Assembly: GCA_963846775.1 (NCBI GenBank)
Contig: CAWJXB010000006.1
Coordinates: forward strand, 1,798,001-1,862,000
From: CAVYXA01 sp963846775
GTDB lineage: Bacteria > Verrucomicrobiota > Verrucomicrobiia > Chthoniobacterales > UBA10450
Direction of reading: 5' to 3'
Length of the DNA stretch: 64,000 nucleotides
Below, piece by piece: positions 44,079 to 51,810 of the stretch. The translations under genes and the position numbers were made by a program. Each line of letters starts with the position of its first letter. Position 1 is the first letter of the stretch. Below the pieces are notes generated by a model that saw only the letters and a program-made list of their open reading frames with translations, made no database searches and was not told the DNA's origin.

Positions 44079-44159
44079 GGCGTTTTAGACCGACATCGCA
44101 AGCTCACCGGTGCCGTCACGATTGAAGATTTAGTCCGCCGGCTCGTGCAGAGTTCTTGA
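44079..44159 (+). pseudogene. CorC-like 3'-end remnant (27 codons)
   Basis: Reads GVLDRHRKLTGAVTIEDL then VRRLVQSS and a stop; CorC copy 2 ends GVLDRRRKLSGVVTIEDL, VRRLVQSG and a stop. Codon by codon most differences are synonymous (for example GAT/GAC, CTC/TTA, CGT/CGC). So it is a diverged homologous copy that was under protein-level selection, not a fresh duplication. It has no start or upstream portion: it begins 17 bp after the DUF2723 stop. Confidence 0.75.
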
Positions 44160-44194
44160 GCTTCCGCCAATTACGCCGAACAAGAGCTCTGATC

Positions 44195-44530
44195 TCAGAC
44201 TTTGCGACGGCAAATGGTCGCGAAGCCGGCACCGGCAGCGCCCAAGGCCAGCAGCGCGAGCGTGCGCGGCACGGGGTAGGGGCGCAATGACAAATGACGC
44301 CGCAGGAAACGGCGCCTCGTTGAGGTCCGACGTGACTTGGATCGAATCTCGCGGGCTCGCTGTCGTTGTGCGGAACGCATAGGTCCCGGCCGGCGCCTTA
44401 GCGGCCAAAGCGAACATGATATCGGTCACGTGATGTGCGCCGTCGGCTACGAGCATCAGAGGATTATAGACCGCATTTGCAGTCGCCTCGCAAGTAATCC
44501 GACAGGCGAGTAGCCCACCGCGTCCAGTGA
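44195..44530 (-). pseudogene. Decayed PEP-CTERM protein gene
   Basis: Homologous to the intact gene just upstream (44658-45293). One frame gives HHVTDIMFALAAKAPAGTYAFRTTTASPRDSIQVTSDLNEAPFPAASFV; after a frameshift near 44265 another gives YPVPRTLALLALGAAGAGFATICRRKV, the sorting-signal end with PEPS degraded to PR. The 5' half (left limit about 44530) is unrecognisable. The parallel text in the intact protein is THITDI-like YHITDITFSLAGNAPLGTYTMRTTTASPRGSIQVTSDFNDAPF. Confidence 0.8.
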
Positions 44531-44578
44531 GCAGGTTGCCTGGGCTCCGTTGGCAGCTCGCCGAAGGCGCAAGTGGCG

Positions 44579-44620
44579 AAAAGCAAAGCAGCTCCACCCG
44601 TTTCCGGATGGAGCTGCCTG
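44579..44620 (-). terminator. Terminator hairpin of the PEP-CTERM gene
   Basis: On the minus strand: GCAGCTCCATCC, loop GGAAAC, GGGTGGAGCTGC, then TTTGCTTTT. An 12-bp stem with one G-T pair and a T-rich tail about 40 bp after the stop codon: a good Rho-independent terminator. Confidence 0.75.
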
Positions 44621-44657
44621 AAAAGAACAAACCGTTCTCGAGGAAGCAATCAGTATC

Positions 44658-45293
44658 TTAGGACTTGCGGCGACGATATGCTGCCACACCAGCTCCAACA
44701 GCGGCCAAGCCCAGCAACGCCAAGGTGCTCGGCTCAGGCACAACCTGGAACACGAATGAGGCTTGTCCGAATGGCGCATCGTTAAAATCCGAAGTCACCT
44801 GGATGGAACCACGAGGGCTCGCGGTTGTCGTCCGCATCGTATAGGTTCCGAGCGGCGCGTTACCGGCGAGCGAAAACGTGATGTCGGTGATGTGATAAGT
44901 GCCATCTACTGTTTGGCCACCCGTTCCGCCGAGATCAACCGTTCGCATCTGGCCGCCTGTTTCCATGGTCGTCAGATAACCAGCGTCCGCACCGGATGTT
45001 GAGGTAAAGTTGACCGGGAATGTGGGGGCTGGGGCATAGTTCGGATCAGTAAACGTGAAGTAGCTCGCTCCGGTAATGCTGATGAACGGCGCTATTGCGC
45101 TTTGAAGTTGCAGCCAGTACCAGAGACCCCATGATCCAGGGCCGAAGCCGGAGTAGGTGTCTGTGACCGACAGAGTGATCGAGGTGCCTACATTCCAAAC
45201 CGAGGGTCCCGTGAACGACAAGCTTTGATCTGCATAGAGCGAGCTCAATGTGGTCGTCAGGCCAATTAGTGCAATGAGTAGTGTTTTTTTCAT
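44658..45293 (-). CDS. PEP-CTERM sorting-domain exported protein
   Basis: 211 residues. Signal peptide MKKTLLIALIGLTTTLSSLYA; a beta-rich middle with many Thr, Ser and Gly; C-terminal PEP-CTERM tripartite signal: VPEPSTLALLGLAAVGAGVAAYRRRKS (Pro-Glu-Pro motif, hydrophobic segment, Arg cluster). Such proteins are exported, cut by an exosortase (EpsH/XrtA type) and released or fixed in extracellular polymer. No exosortase gene is in the window. The leader upstream is strikingly purine-rich on the transcribed sense strand (CAAGGAAAAACAGAAACC before ATG). A degraded paralogue follows. Confidence 0.88.
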   Translation of the reverse strand: MKKTLLIALIGLTTTLSSLYADQSLSFTGPSVWNVGTSITLSVTDTYSGFGPGSWGLWYWLQLQSAIAPFISITGASYFTFTDPNYAPAPTFPVNFTSTSGADAGYLTTMETGGQMRTVDLGGTGGQTVDGTYHITDITFSLAGNAPLGTYTMRTTTASPRGSIQVTSDFNDAPFGQASFVFQVVPEPSTLALLGLAAVGAGVAAYRRRKS

Positions 45294-45547
45294 GGTTTCT
45301 GTTTTTCCTTGGGTTTTGTTCTTTTCGTTTTGTGGTTGTTGTACTGGGTGGGGTTTTTTAGGAGATGTTTTTTGTGGTTTTTTCTGTTTTTCAAACTCGC
45401 TGTCCGCGCCTTTTTTCCTTCACGCGCCTAGAGCGAATTCATGTTGGCGTCCGTTATAGGTGATTTTGTCGGAAAAAGGCAAGCAAAAAATTAAATTTTT
45501 TTCAAGGGGGGTAGTGCGGGTATCCAGAACTTCGCGGCGAACCAGAG
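45294..45547. other. A-rich leader of the PEP-CTERM gene
   Basis: About 250 bp, T-rich on the plus strand (A-rich on the transcript). It has no credible gene and an AT content well above its surroundings, including AAATTTTTTTC near 45493. It probably holds the promoter and a long untranslated leader; no clear -35/-10 pair was picked. Confidence 0.4.
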
Positions 45548-45765
45548 TTTTTGCCCGCGCATGACGCGAATGAACGCGAATTGAAAAGGCTCCAGGTTTC
45601 GGGATCACCAACCCTGCCGCAGCCACGCTGCCAGGCAGAGGCGCTTCCAGAGGCTCGACGCGGCGGTCCCCAGTAACGGCGGAAGCCTCGGTTCCGAAGC
45701 TTTCGACCCATCGAGGAACGGCCTCTGTTTGATTCGCGTTCATTGGCGTGATTCGTGGGCAAAAA
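45548..45765. mobile_element. MITE-like element with 34-bp terminal inverted repeats
   Basis: Left end TTTTTGCCCGCGCATGACGC (45548 onward, continuing GAATGAACGCGAAT) and right end ATTCGCGTTCATTGGCGTGA (45732 onward, ending in GGGCAAAAA). Reverse-complementing the right end gives about 30 matches in 34 positions. The total is 218 bp, with no coding capacity and an inner stem around GAGGCTCG/CGAGCCTC-like words. No target-site duplication is obvious. A single related arm lies at about 26372-26401. Confidence 0.6.
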
Positions 45766-45984
45766 TCGAACAATCGTGGTGGAGCGCGCTTTATACGCAA
45801 GTTTCGCCAAAAAAAGCAAGGATATTTACCGTGGTGTCCTAAATTTCGCTCACCGGTGGCTGTCGCCGTCGCCTCTCCTGAGGGAGAGGATAGGGTGAGG
45901 GCTCCTTTTCTTCCTATCGCGAGTTGAATTTGGGACAGTGGCTATCTTACCGTGATCTCGACTCTCGATTCTCGCTGCCTCCAA
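45766..45984. other. Intergenic DNA with CTCTCCTGAGGGAGAG repeat
   Basis: Contains GCCTCTCCTGAGGGAGAGGATAGGGTGAGGG (about 45871-45901), related to the palindrome inside the DUF255 gene. It lies downstream of the GH15 gene (minus strand); nothing else is seen. Confidence 0.45.
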
Positions 45985-47766
45985 TCACTCCTCGGTCAGG
46001 ATGCGAGCGGCGTTAACGAGCGCGACGTGCGAAAACGCTTGCGGGAAATTGCCGAGAAGCCGTTTCTCGCGCGGATCGTATTCTTCTGCAAGCAGACCCA
46101 GATCGTTCCGCACGCTGAGCAAACGTTCGAACAGATCGCGCGCATCTTTCTTGCGGCCAATCCGATACAGGCAGTTCACCAGCCAAAAGGAGCAAGGCAG
46201 GAACACGCCTTCTTGTCCCGGCAGACCATCGACATTATCTTTCTCGGGCCGATAACGCAGGACAAGACCATCCACCATCAACTCGCGCTCGATCGCTTCG
46301 ATCGTGCCGCGCACGCGTGGATCGTTAGGCGGGAGAAAGCCGGTCATTGGGATCATCAACAGGCTCGCGTCCAATCCATCCGATCCGTAAAACTGCGTAA
46401 AAGTGTTTCTCGTTTTGTCGTAACCGCGCTCGCATACTTCCTGGTGGATCTGGTCGCGGATCCTACGCCAGCGCTCCACGTTTTCCACCGCCGCGCACCC
46501 GCAATGCTCGATCAGTTGGATCGCAGAATCGAACGCTTTCCACGCCATGATTTTTGAATGGGTAAAATGTTTGCGGCCGCCACGCACCTCCCAAATTCCC
46601 TGGTCCGGTTTGTCCCATCTCGATTCGAGAAACTTCATCAGCTCAACTAACAAGCTCCAGTCGTCATCACTCGTCTTGATGCCGGCCTGATGCGCCCCAT
46701 ACATGGCGCTGACGACCTCGCCATAAACATCGAGCTGAAATTGTTTCGACGCTGCGTTCCCGACTCGCACCGGTTTCGAGCCGGCGTAGCCGGACAACCA
46801 TGGCATTTCGTACTCCTCCAACCGGCGTTCGCCGCGAACCCCGTACATGATTTGCATCTGCGCGGGGCTCCCGGCGATGGCGCGCAGGAGCCATTCGCGC
46901 CAGGCGGTCGCCTCGTCTCGATAACCCGCGCCCATTAGCGCAATGAGTGTCAAAGTCGCATCGCGTAACCAGCAATAGCGATAGTCCCAATTCCGGACAC
47001 CGCCGATTTCTTCCGGTAACGACGTGGTCGGCGCCGCCACCAATCCCCCGGTGGGGGCATACGTCAGGCCTTTTAGAACGATGAGCGAACGAACAACCGC
47101 GTCGCCGTACGGGCCGAAGGCACGACATTCCTTCGCCCAATCGCTCCAGTATTTCTCCGTCTCGCTCAAGGCGTGCTCGGGATTGACTCTTTTCGGCGGC
47201 CGCTCGTGCGACGGAAACCAAGTCAACACAAACGGAATCCGCTCGTCCTTCTTCACGGCAAACTCGGCCACAGTTGTCAGGTCTTCGCCGTGTGTCTTGA
47301 TTGGCGTTCGCAAGATCAAACCATCCGGGCCGGCGATCGCCTCCACCCCCCCTGCCGCCTTTCGCACCCACGGGACGATCTGGCCGTAATCGAACCGAAT
47401 GATTAACTGCATTCGCATCCGCACTTCCCCACGCACACCTTCAATGATGCGGACGATGTCGGGGTTCTTCCCTCGCGGCGGCATAAAATCGATCAGCCGC
47501 ACCACACCATCGTTCGTCTCCAGTTCCGTTTCCAGAATCAGCGTATTGCCGCGATAGCACCGCCGTATCTTATCGATTTTGCCCTCCGGCCAAAAACGCC
47601 AGTGTCCGTTTTTTTCCTCACCGACTAACGAGGCGAAGCAAGCGGGCGAATCGAACCGCGGGAAACAAAGCCAGTCGATGCAGCCATCCCGGCTCACCAG
47701 CGCCGCCGTCTGCGTATCGCTCAAGAATGCGTAGTCCTCGATTCGCGCCTGCGGTTTACCCATCAA
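45985..47766 (-). CDS. Glycoside hydrolase family 15 protein (glucoamylase/trehalase-like)
   Basis: 593 residues. N-terminal super-beta-sandwich domain with IEDYAFLSDTQTAALVSRDGCIDWLCFPRFDSPACFASL, then an (alpha/alpha)6 barrel: GGVRNWDYRYCWLRDATLTL (general acid region), QFQLDVYGEV and GIWEVRGGRKHFTHSKIMAW. These fit the bacterial GH15 branch containing glucoamylases and the trehalases of Mycobacterium-like and acidobacterial origin. No signal peptide, so cytoplasmic. With TreY and GlgC in the same window, turnover of trehalose or storage glucan is the likely role (inference). Confidence 0.88.
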   Translation of the reverse strand: MMGKPQARIEDYAFLSDTQTAALVSRDGCIDWLCFPRFDSPACFASLVGEEKNGHWRFWPEGKIDKIRRCYRGNTLILETELETNDGVVRLIDFMPPRGKNPDIVRIIEGVRGEVRMRMQLIIRFDYGQIVPWVRKAAGGVEAIAGPDGLILRTPIKTHGEDLTTVAEFAVKKDERIPFVLTWFPSHERPPKRVNPEHALSETEKYWSDWAKECRAFGPYGDAVVRSLIVLKGLTYAPTGGLVAAPTTSLPEEIGGVRNWDYRYCWLRDATLTLIALMGAGYRDEATAWREWLLRAIAGSPAQMQIMYGVRGERRLEEYEMPWLSGYAGSKPVRVGNAASKQFQLDVYGEVVSAMYGAHQAGIKTSDDDWSLLVELMKFLESRWDKPDQGIWEVRGGRKHFTHSKIMAWKAFDSAIQLIEHCGCAAVENVERWRRIRDQIHQEVCERGYDKTRNTFTQFYGSDGLDASLLMIPMTGFLPPNDPRVRGTIEAIERELMVDGLVLRYRPEKDNVDGLPGQEGVFLPCSFWLVNCLYRIGRKKDARDLFERLLSVRNDLGLLAEEYDPREKRLLGNFPQAFSHVALVNAARILTEE

Positions 47767-47860
47767 GAGGCACCGTCCCCTTACCTATTTAGACAGCAAG
47801 AGATTTCTCGACTCCGCTCGAAATGACAAGGCTGGCTGCCAATGGATGTCCGGGTTCTGA

Positions 47861-47895
47861 GCGAAAGTTGCCCCGCCGGCGAACCACCGCTACAG
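47861..47895. repeat. Half copy of the TGTAGCGGCG family
   Basis: TTGCCCCGCCGGCGAACCACCGCTACAG, only the CCGCTACA arm. It lies directly before the gamma-glutamyltransferase start codon, after a lone TTCTCGACTCCGCTCGAAATGAC arm at 47805-47827. Confidence 0.5.
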
Positions 47896-47902
47896 GGAAT
47901 CC

Positions 47903-49630
47903 ATGCGAAAGACGCTGGGCGCATTCTCCATAGTGATCGCGGCAGCTTGTCTCGCGCCTCTTTCCGCCCAGATCGACCGAATCACCGGAGAAAACTTCGC
48001 GACGCGCTCGGAAGTCCTGGCCCGACACGGCATGGTTTGCACAAGCGTGCCGGCAGCGACCCAGGTGGGACTCGACATATTAAAAAAGGGCGGCAGCGCT
48101 GTCGATGCTGCCATTGCCGCGAACGCCACCCTCGGTCTGATGGAACCGGTTTCGAACGGAGTCGGCGGCGATCTGTTTGCGATCGTTTACAGCGCAAAGG
48201 AAAACAAACTTTACGGCATCAACGGCAGTGGCCGTTCCCCGCTCGGCTTGAGTTACGACCAAATGAAAGCCGAGCTGACCAAGTTGAATCGAAAAACGAT
48301 TCCTCCCCGCGGAATGTTGCCGATCAGCGTGCCCGGAACGGTCGATGCGTGGGCTGAGCTGCACAAAAAATTCGGTAAACTGAAACTGAGCGATGATCTG
48401 GCGCCGGCGATTCATTATGCCGAGGAAGGTTTTCCGGTCACAGAGCTGATCGCGTTCTACTGGCATTTCGGTCCCGAGCTTTATAAAGATTTGCCGGGCG
48501 CGTTCTTCGAAACCTACACCCTCGATGGCAAAGGCCGCACTCCGGGGAAAGGCGACATTTTCAAGAATCCCGCCCTGGCCAAGACGTTGCGACTGATTGG
48601 CGAGAAGGGTCGTGACGTTTTCTATAAAGGGGAGATCGCGGACAAGATCGACCTGTTCATGCGCGAGAACGGCGGATTCTTGCACAAAGAAGATTTTGAA
48701 AAGCACACGAGCACGTGGGTCGATCCGGTTTCAGTGAATTATCGCGGATATGATGTTTATGAGTTGCCGCCGAACGGACAAGGAATCGCCACCCTGCAGA
48801 TTTTAAACATTCTCGAAGGCTTCGACTTGAAAGCAATGGGCCGAAATTCGCCCGAGGCGCTGCACGCGATGATCGAGGCGAAGAAAATTGCGTGGGCAGA
48901 CCGCGCCAAGTATTACGCAGACCCGGCGTTCGCAAAAATCCCGCTTAAAACTTTGCTGTCGAAAGATTACGCGGCCGAGCGGCGCAAATTAATTGATCCG
49001 ATGCGCGCAGCCAAAACAGTCGTTGCGGGCAAGATCGACCATGGCGATACGATCTACATGTGCGCGGCGGATAACGAAGGCAACATGGTCTCGCTCATTC
49101 AAAGCAACTATCGCGGCATGGGCAGCGGCATTGTGGTGCCAGGCCTTGGTTTCATGTTTCAGGATCGCGGCGAATTGTTCTCGATGGAACCGGGACACGC
49201 GAATGTTTACGCGCCGGGCAAACGCCCATTCCACACCATCATTCCCGGATTTGTGATGAAGGACGGCAAGCCGTGGGAAGCGTTTGGCGTAATGGGTGGC
49301 GGCATGCAACCGCAGGGGCATGTGCAGGTGCTCACCAACCAAATCGATTTTGGATTGAACGTGCAGGAAGCCGGCGATGCTTCGCGCTGGCAACATGAAG
49401 GAGACAACGAACCGACCGGGGAAAACATGACCGCCGGCGGCTACGTCGAGGTCGAGAGTGGCATTCCATACGAGGCTGTCCGCGAATTGCGTAAACGCGG
49501 GCACGACATGCGCTTTGATGTGGGCGGTTACGGAGGCTATCAGGCGATCAAAGTGGAGACGCACGATGGCCAGCGCGTGTACGTTGGCGCCAGCGAGTCG
49601 CGCAAAGACGGCCAGGCCGCCGGCTACTGA
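47903..49630 (+). CDS. ggt: Gamma-glutamyltransferase
   Basis: 575 residues with a signal peptide (MRKTLGAFSIVIAAACLAPLSA), so periplasmic. N-terminal-nucleophile enzyme: cleaved before the catalytic threonine, here in HGDTIYMCAADNEGNMVSLIQSNY. Also seen: GGSAVDAAIAANATLGLMEPVSNGVGGDLFAI, GRSPLG, NGQGIATLQILNILEGFD and PGKRPFHTIIPGFV followed by GVMGGGMQPQGHVQVL. It transfers or hydrolyses the gamma-glutamyl group of glutathione and related peptides. The length and layout match the family. It is convergent with fdhD across a palindromic repeat. Confidence 0.93.
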   Translation: MRKTLGAFSIVIAAACLAPLSAQIDRITGENFATRSEVLARHGMVCTSVPAATQVGLDILKKGGSAVDAAIAANATLGLMEPVSNGVGGDLFAIVYSAKENKLYGINGSGRSPLGLSYDQMKAELTKLNRKTIPPRGMLPISVPGTVDAWAELHKKFGKLKLSDDLAPAIHYAEEGFPVTELIAFYWHFGPELYKDLPGAFFETYTLDGKGRTPGKGDIFKNPALAKTLRLIGEKGRDVFYKGEIADKIDLFMRENGGFLHKEDFEKHTSTWVDPVSVNYRGYDVYELPPNGQGIATLQILNILEGFDLKAMGRNSPEALHAMIEAKKIAWADRAKYYADPAFAKIPLKTLLSKDYAAERRKLIDPMRAAKTVVAGKIDHGDTIYMCAADNEGNMVSLIQSNYRGMGSGIVVPGLGFMFQDRGELFSMEPGHANVYAPGKRPFHTIIPGFVMKDGKPWEAFGVMGGGMQPQGHVQVLTNQIDFGLNVQEAGDASRWQHEGDNEPTGENMTAGGYVEVESGIPYEAVRELRKRGHDMRFDVGGYGGYQAIKVETHDGQRVYVGASESRKDGQAAGY

Positions 49631-49636
49631 CCTTTG

Positions 49637-49712
49637 CAGAAAACGTCCACCGCCGAACGCCGAACTCAGAGGCGCCCTTCTGAATTGGACGTTGGGCGTT
49701 CGGCGTTTGCTT
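49637..49712. repeat. Inverted repeat between convergent ggt and fdhD
   Basis: AACGTCCACCGCCGAACGCCGAACTCAG, about 10 bases, then CTGAATTGGACGTTGGGCGTTCGGCGTTT. The arms CGCCGAACGCC and GGGCGTTCGGCG are inverted. It fills the 92-bp gap and could terminate both genes (inference). Confidence 0.7.
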
Positions 49713-49722
49713 CCCTGAACGA

Positions 49723-50547
49723 CTATTTTTCCAGAACTACTCTCTCGACGTGCGAGTAAATGTTGAACGACGGTGGACGCAGAAAACCGATCAGCGTCTG
49801 ATTGGCTTCGCGCGCGAAACTCACGGCCAGACTCGACGGCGCCGAGACCGACGCGACAATTGGGATTCCCGCCGCCAATGCTTTTTGCATGATCTCGAAG
49901 GAGGCTCGTCCGCTCACTAATAACAGATGTCGATCCAGCGGCAGCAGCCGATCCAGAAGCGCGCGGCCAATCACTTTGTCCACTGCGTTGTGCCGGCCAA
50001 CGTCTTCGCGCGCGATCCGTAAGTTCCCGCTCATATCGAAAATCGCCGCCGCATGGATCCCGCCGGTAAGCGAAAAGGCGTCCTGTCTGGTGCGCAATTG
50101 CGCCGGGAGGTCAAGCAACGTTTCGATGTCGATCCTAATATTGCCTGATCTGATCGAGGGGAAACGTTGCCGCATCGCGTCGATGCTTTCCTTTCCACAA
50201 ATGCCGCAACTGCTCGTAATCGTGCCGAGTCGCAGAATAATACCAGGTTTCAATTTCACCCCTGCCGCTGGTTTGACCACGATGATGTTTTCCCGGTTCC
50301 GCGCTTTCGCCGGGCGCGAAAAACTGTCGATCTCGTCGTGGGGGCCAAGCGTTCCTTCCGAAAGCAGAAAACCAGCCGCGAGCTCGTCATCGTGGTCCGG
50401 TGTCCGCATCGTCGTGGCAAGCGTTCGTTTACGGACCCGAATCTCGAGCGGTTCCTCAATGGCAAAATCGTCGCTCAAAAATTCGAACACGCCGCCGGCG
50501 CTATGGCGGAGAATCTTGCCCGATCCGGCATCATCATTCCCATTCAT
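49723..50547 (-). CDS. fdhD: Formate dehydrogenase accessory sulfurtransferase FdhD
   Basis: 274 residues. Delivers sulfur from the cysteine desulfurase to the molybdenum cofactor of formate dehydrogenase. Seen: EEPLEIRV, the active-site SSCGICG cysteines, TGGIHAAAIFD, AREDVGRHNAVDKVIG and LLLVSGRASFEIMQKALAAGIPIVASVSAPSSLAV, in family order. It is divergent from the MOSC gene, with 34 bp between the starts. A long open frame on the plus strand across it (from 49802) is an antisense shadow. Confidence 0.95.
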   Translation of the reverse strand: MNGNDDAGSGKILRHSAGGVFEFLSDDFAIEEPLEIRVRKRTLATTMRTPDHDDELAAGFLLSEGTLGPHDEIDSFSRPAKARNRENIIVVKPAAGVKLKPGIILRLGTITSSCGICGKESIDAMRQRFPSIRSGNIRIDIETLLDLPAQLRTRQDAFSLTGGIHAAAIFDMSGNLRIAREDVGRHNAVDKVIGRALLDRLLPLDRHLLLVSGRASFEIMQKALAAGIPIVASVSAPSSLAVSFAREANQTLIGFLRPPSFNIYSHVERVVLEK

Positions 50548-50581
50548 TGGGCCTTGCTGCTTCCCATGTTATGATCGGCTC

Positions 50582-51061
50582 ATGGAAATCTGTCACCTCT
50601 ACATTTCGCCCGGGCACAATTTTGTCGGGCATCACGAACGCGTACCCGACACGCATCCGGCGATTGAGGTCGCAAGCATCGAATGCGTCACCGGCCGGGG
50701 CATTCGCGGCGACCGGTACTTCGATTTCAAAGAGGATTACAAGGGGCAGATCACATTTTTTTCCCTCGAAGTTTTTGAGGAGTTGTGCGCCGCGCTTGGA
50801 GTTCATCATTGCGCGCCCGGCGCGGTCCGGCGCAATGTCTTCACGCGTGGCGTCGAGCTCAACAGCTTGATCGGCCAGGATTTTGAAATTCAAGGTATCC
50901 GGTTCTACGGAACGCAGGAAGCCGCGCCTTGTTACTGGATGGATCGCGCCATCGCGCCCGGCGCAAAGGAATTCCTCAAGGGCCGAGGCGGTCTCCGCGC
51001 AAAGATCTTGAACGACGGCGAATTGCATTCGACCGCGCGCATTCCGGTCGCAGCCGGATGA
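50582..51061 (+). CDS. MOSC domain protein
   Basis: 159 residues from the ATG at 50582. MOSC (molybdenum cofactor sulfurase C-terminal) fold. Seen: GRGIRGDRYFDF near residue 40, QITFFSLEVFEEL, PGAVRRNVFTRGVELNSLIGQDFEIQGIRFYGTQEAAPCYWMD with the conserved cysteine and GRGGLRAKILNDGEL. MOSC proteins bind or hand over the sulfurated molybdenum cofactor or sulfur. Its stop overlaps the mobA start (ATGA), so the two are translationally coupled; fdhD lies divergently beside it. Confidence 0.92.
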   Translation: MEICHLYISPGHNFVGHHERVPDTHPAIEVASIECVTGRGIRGDRYFDFKEDYKGQITFFSLEVFEELCAALGVHHCAPGAVRRNVFTRGVELNSLIGQDFEIQGIRFYGTQEAAPCYWMDRAIAPGAKEFLKGRGGLRAKILNDGELHSTARIPVAAG

Positions 51062-51630
51062 ATCTGAGCGCGGTGTTGTTGGCCGGCGGCGAATCGCGCC
51101 GCATGGGCAAAAATAAGGCGACGCTGCTTTTTCATGGAGAACCGCTCTGGCAGCGCCAGCTCAAGCTTCTCCGCAAATTGCAGCCCGTGGAAATTTTTGT
51201 ATCCGCCCGGACCGATCCAGCGTGGCGGCCTAACGACGTTGATCTCGTTCTGGATGCCACTCCCTCGCACGGGCCTTTGAGTGGGCTGGCTGCGGCCCTG
51301 GCTCGAATCCGATCGACCCATCTGCTCGCGCTCGCCATAGACATGCCGTTTATGACTGCGGATTATCTGCAATCGTTAGGCAAACAGATTCGTTCCGGTT
51401 GCGGAGTTGTCCCCAAAATCGGCCATCGCGCCGAGCCCCTTGCCGCGATTTATCCGGCCGAAGCGATGGTCGAAGTTCGGACGGCGCTGCGCGGACCCGA
51501 CTTTTCGCTCAAAAGCTTGGTCCAACAGCTTATCGGCAACGAAAAATTGCGACCGATTCGGGTCGGCAAATCGGAACAACCTCGTTTCGCGAATCTGAAC
51601 GATTCCAAAGATTTGGCGTCAGCGCGGTAG
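51058..51630 (+). CDS. mobA: Molybdenum cofactor guanylyltransferase
   Basis: 190 residues. Joins GMP to molybdopterin to give the guanine-dinucleotide cofactor. Seen: the nucleotide-binding start SAVLLAGGESRRMGKNKATLLFHGEPLW, DATPSHGPLSGLAAAL, ALAIDMPFMTADYL (metal-binding Asp) and the final FANLNDSKDL. It begins at the ATG that overlaps the MOSC stop. Together with fdhD it suggests a dinucleotide-cofactor enzyme such as formate dehydrogenase elsewhere in the genome. Confidence 0.93.
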   Translation: MNLSAVLLAGGESRRMGKNKATLLFHGEPLWQRQLKLLRKLQPVEIFVSARTDPAWRPNDVDLVLDATPSHGPLSGLAAALARIRSTHLLALAIDMPFMTADYLQSLGKQIRSGCGVVPKIGHRAEPLAAIYPAEAMVEVRTALRGPDFSLKSLVQQLIGNEKLRPIRVGKSEQPRFANLNDSKDLASAR

Positions 51631-51699
51631 CATTCGGGTCAGCGCAAAAGTAAAGGCTGCGACCATCAAGATTACGAGAGAGACGATGATGTATTCCAT
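51619..51699 (-). CDS. Possible 26-residue membrane peptide
   Basis: An ATG-started frame reading MEYIIVSLVILMVAAFTFALTRMLPR: one hydrophobic segment with a basic end. It lies antisense in the 180-bp gap before the copper ATPase and overlaps the end of mobA. There is no convincing ribosome site. Listed as a candidate only. Confidence 0.25.
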   Translation of the reverse strand: MEYIIVSLVILMVAAFTFALTRMLPR

Positions 51700-51810
51700 A
51701 GTTTTCGCTTTGCTGAAGAGCCTTGCTTGCCGGGATGAATCGCGCTTTGCGTCGATTGCGTTTTGCTGTGCATCAATTGCGCAGGGGCAACGGGCGCTCT
51801 AAAGAAAACT

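Noticed and set aside
45420..45800. 126-codon open frame on the minus strand
   Set aside because: It lies over the inverted-repeat element and has no protein-like pattern.
49802..50581. 260-codon upstream extension of the MOSC gene
   Set aside because: It is antisense to fdhD; the MOSC fold starts at the ATG at 50582.
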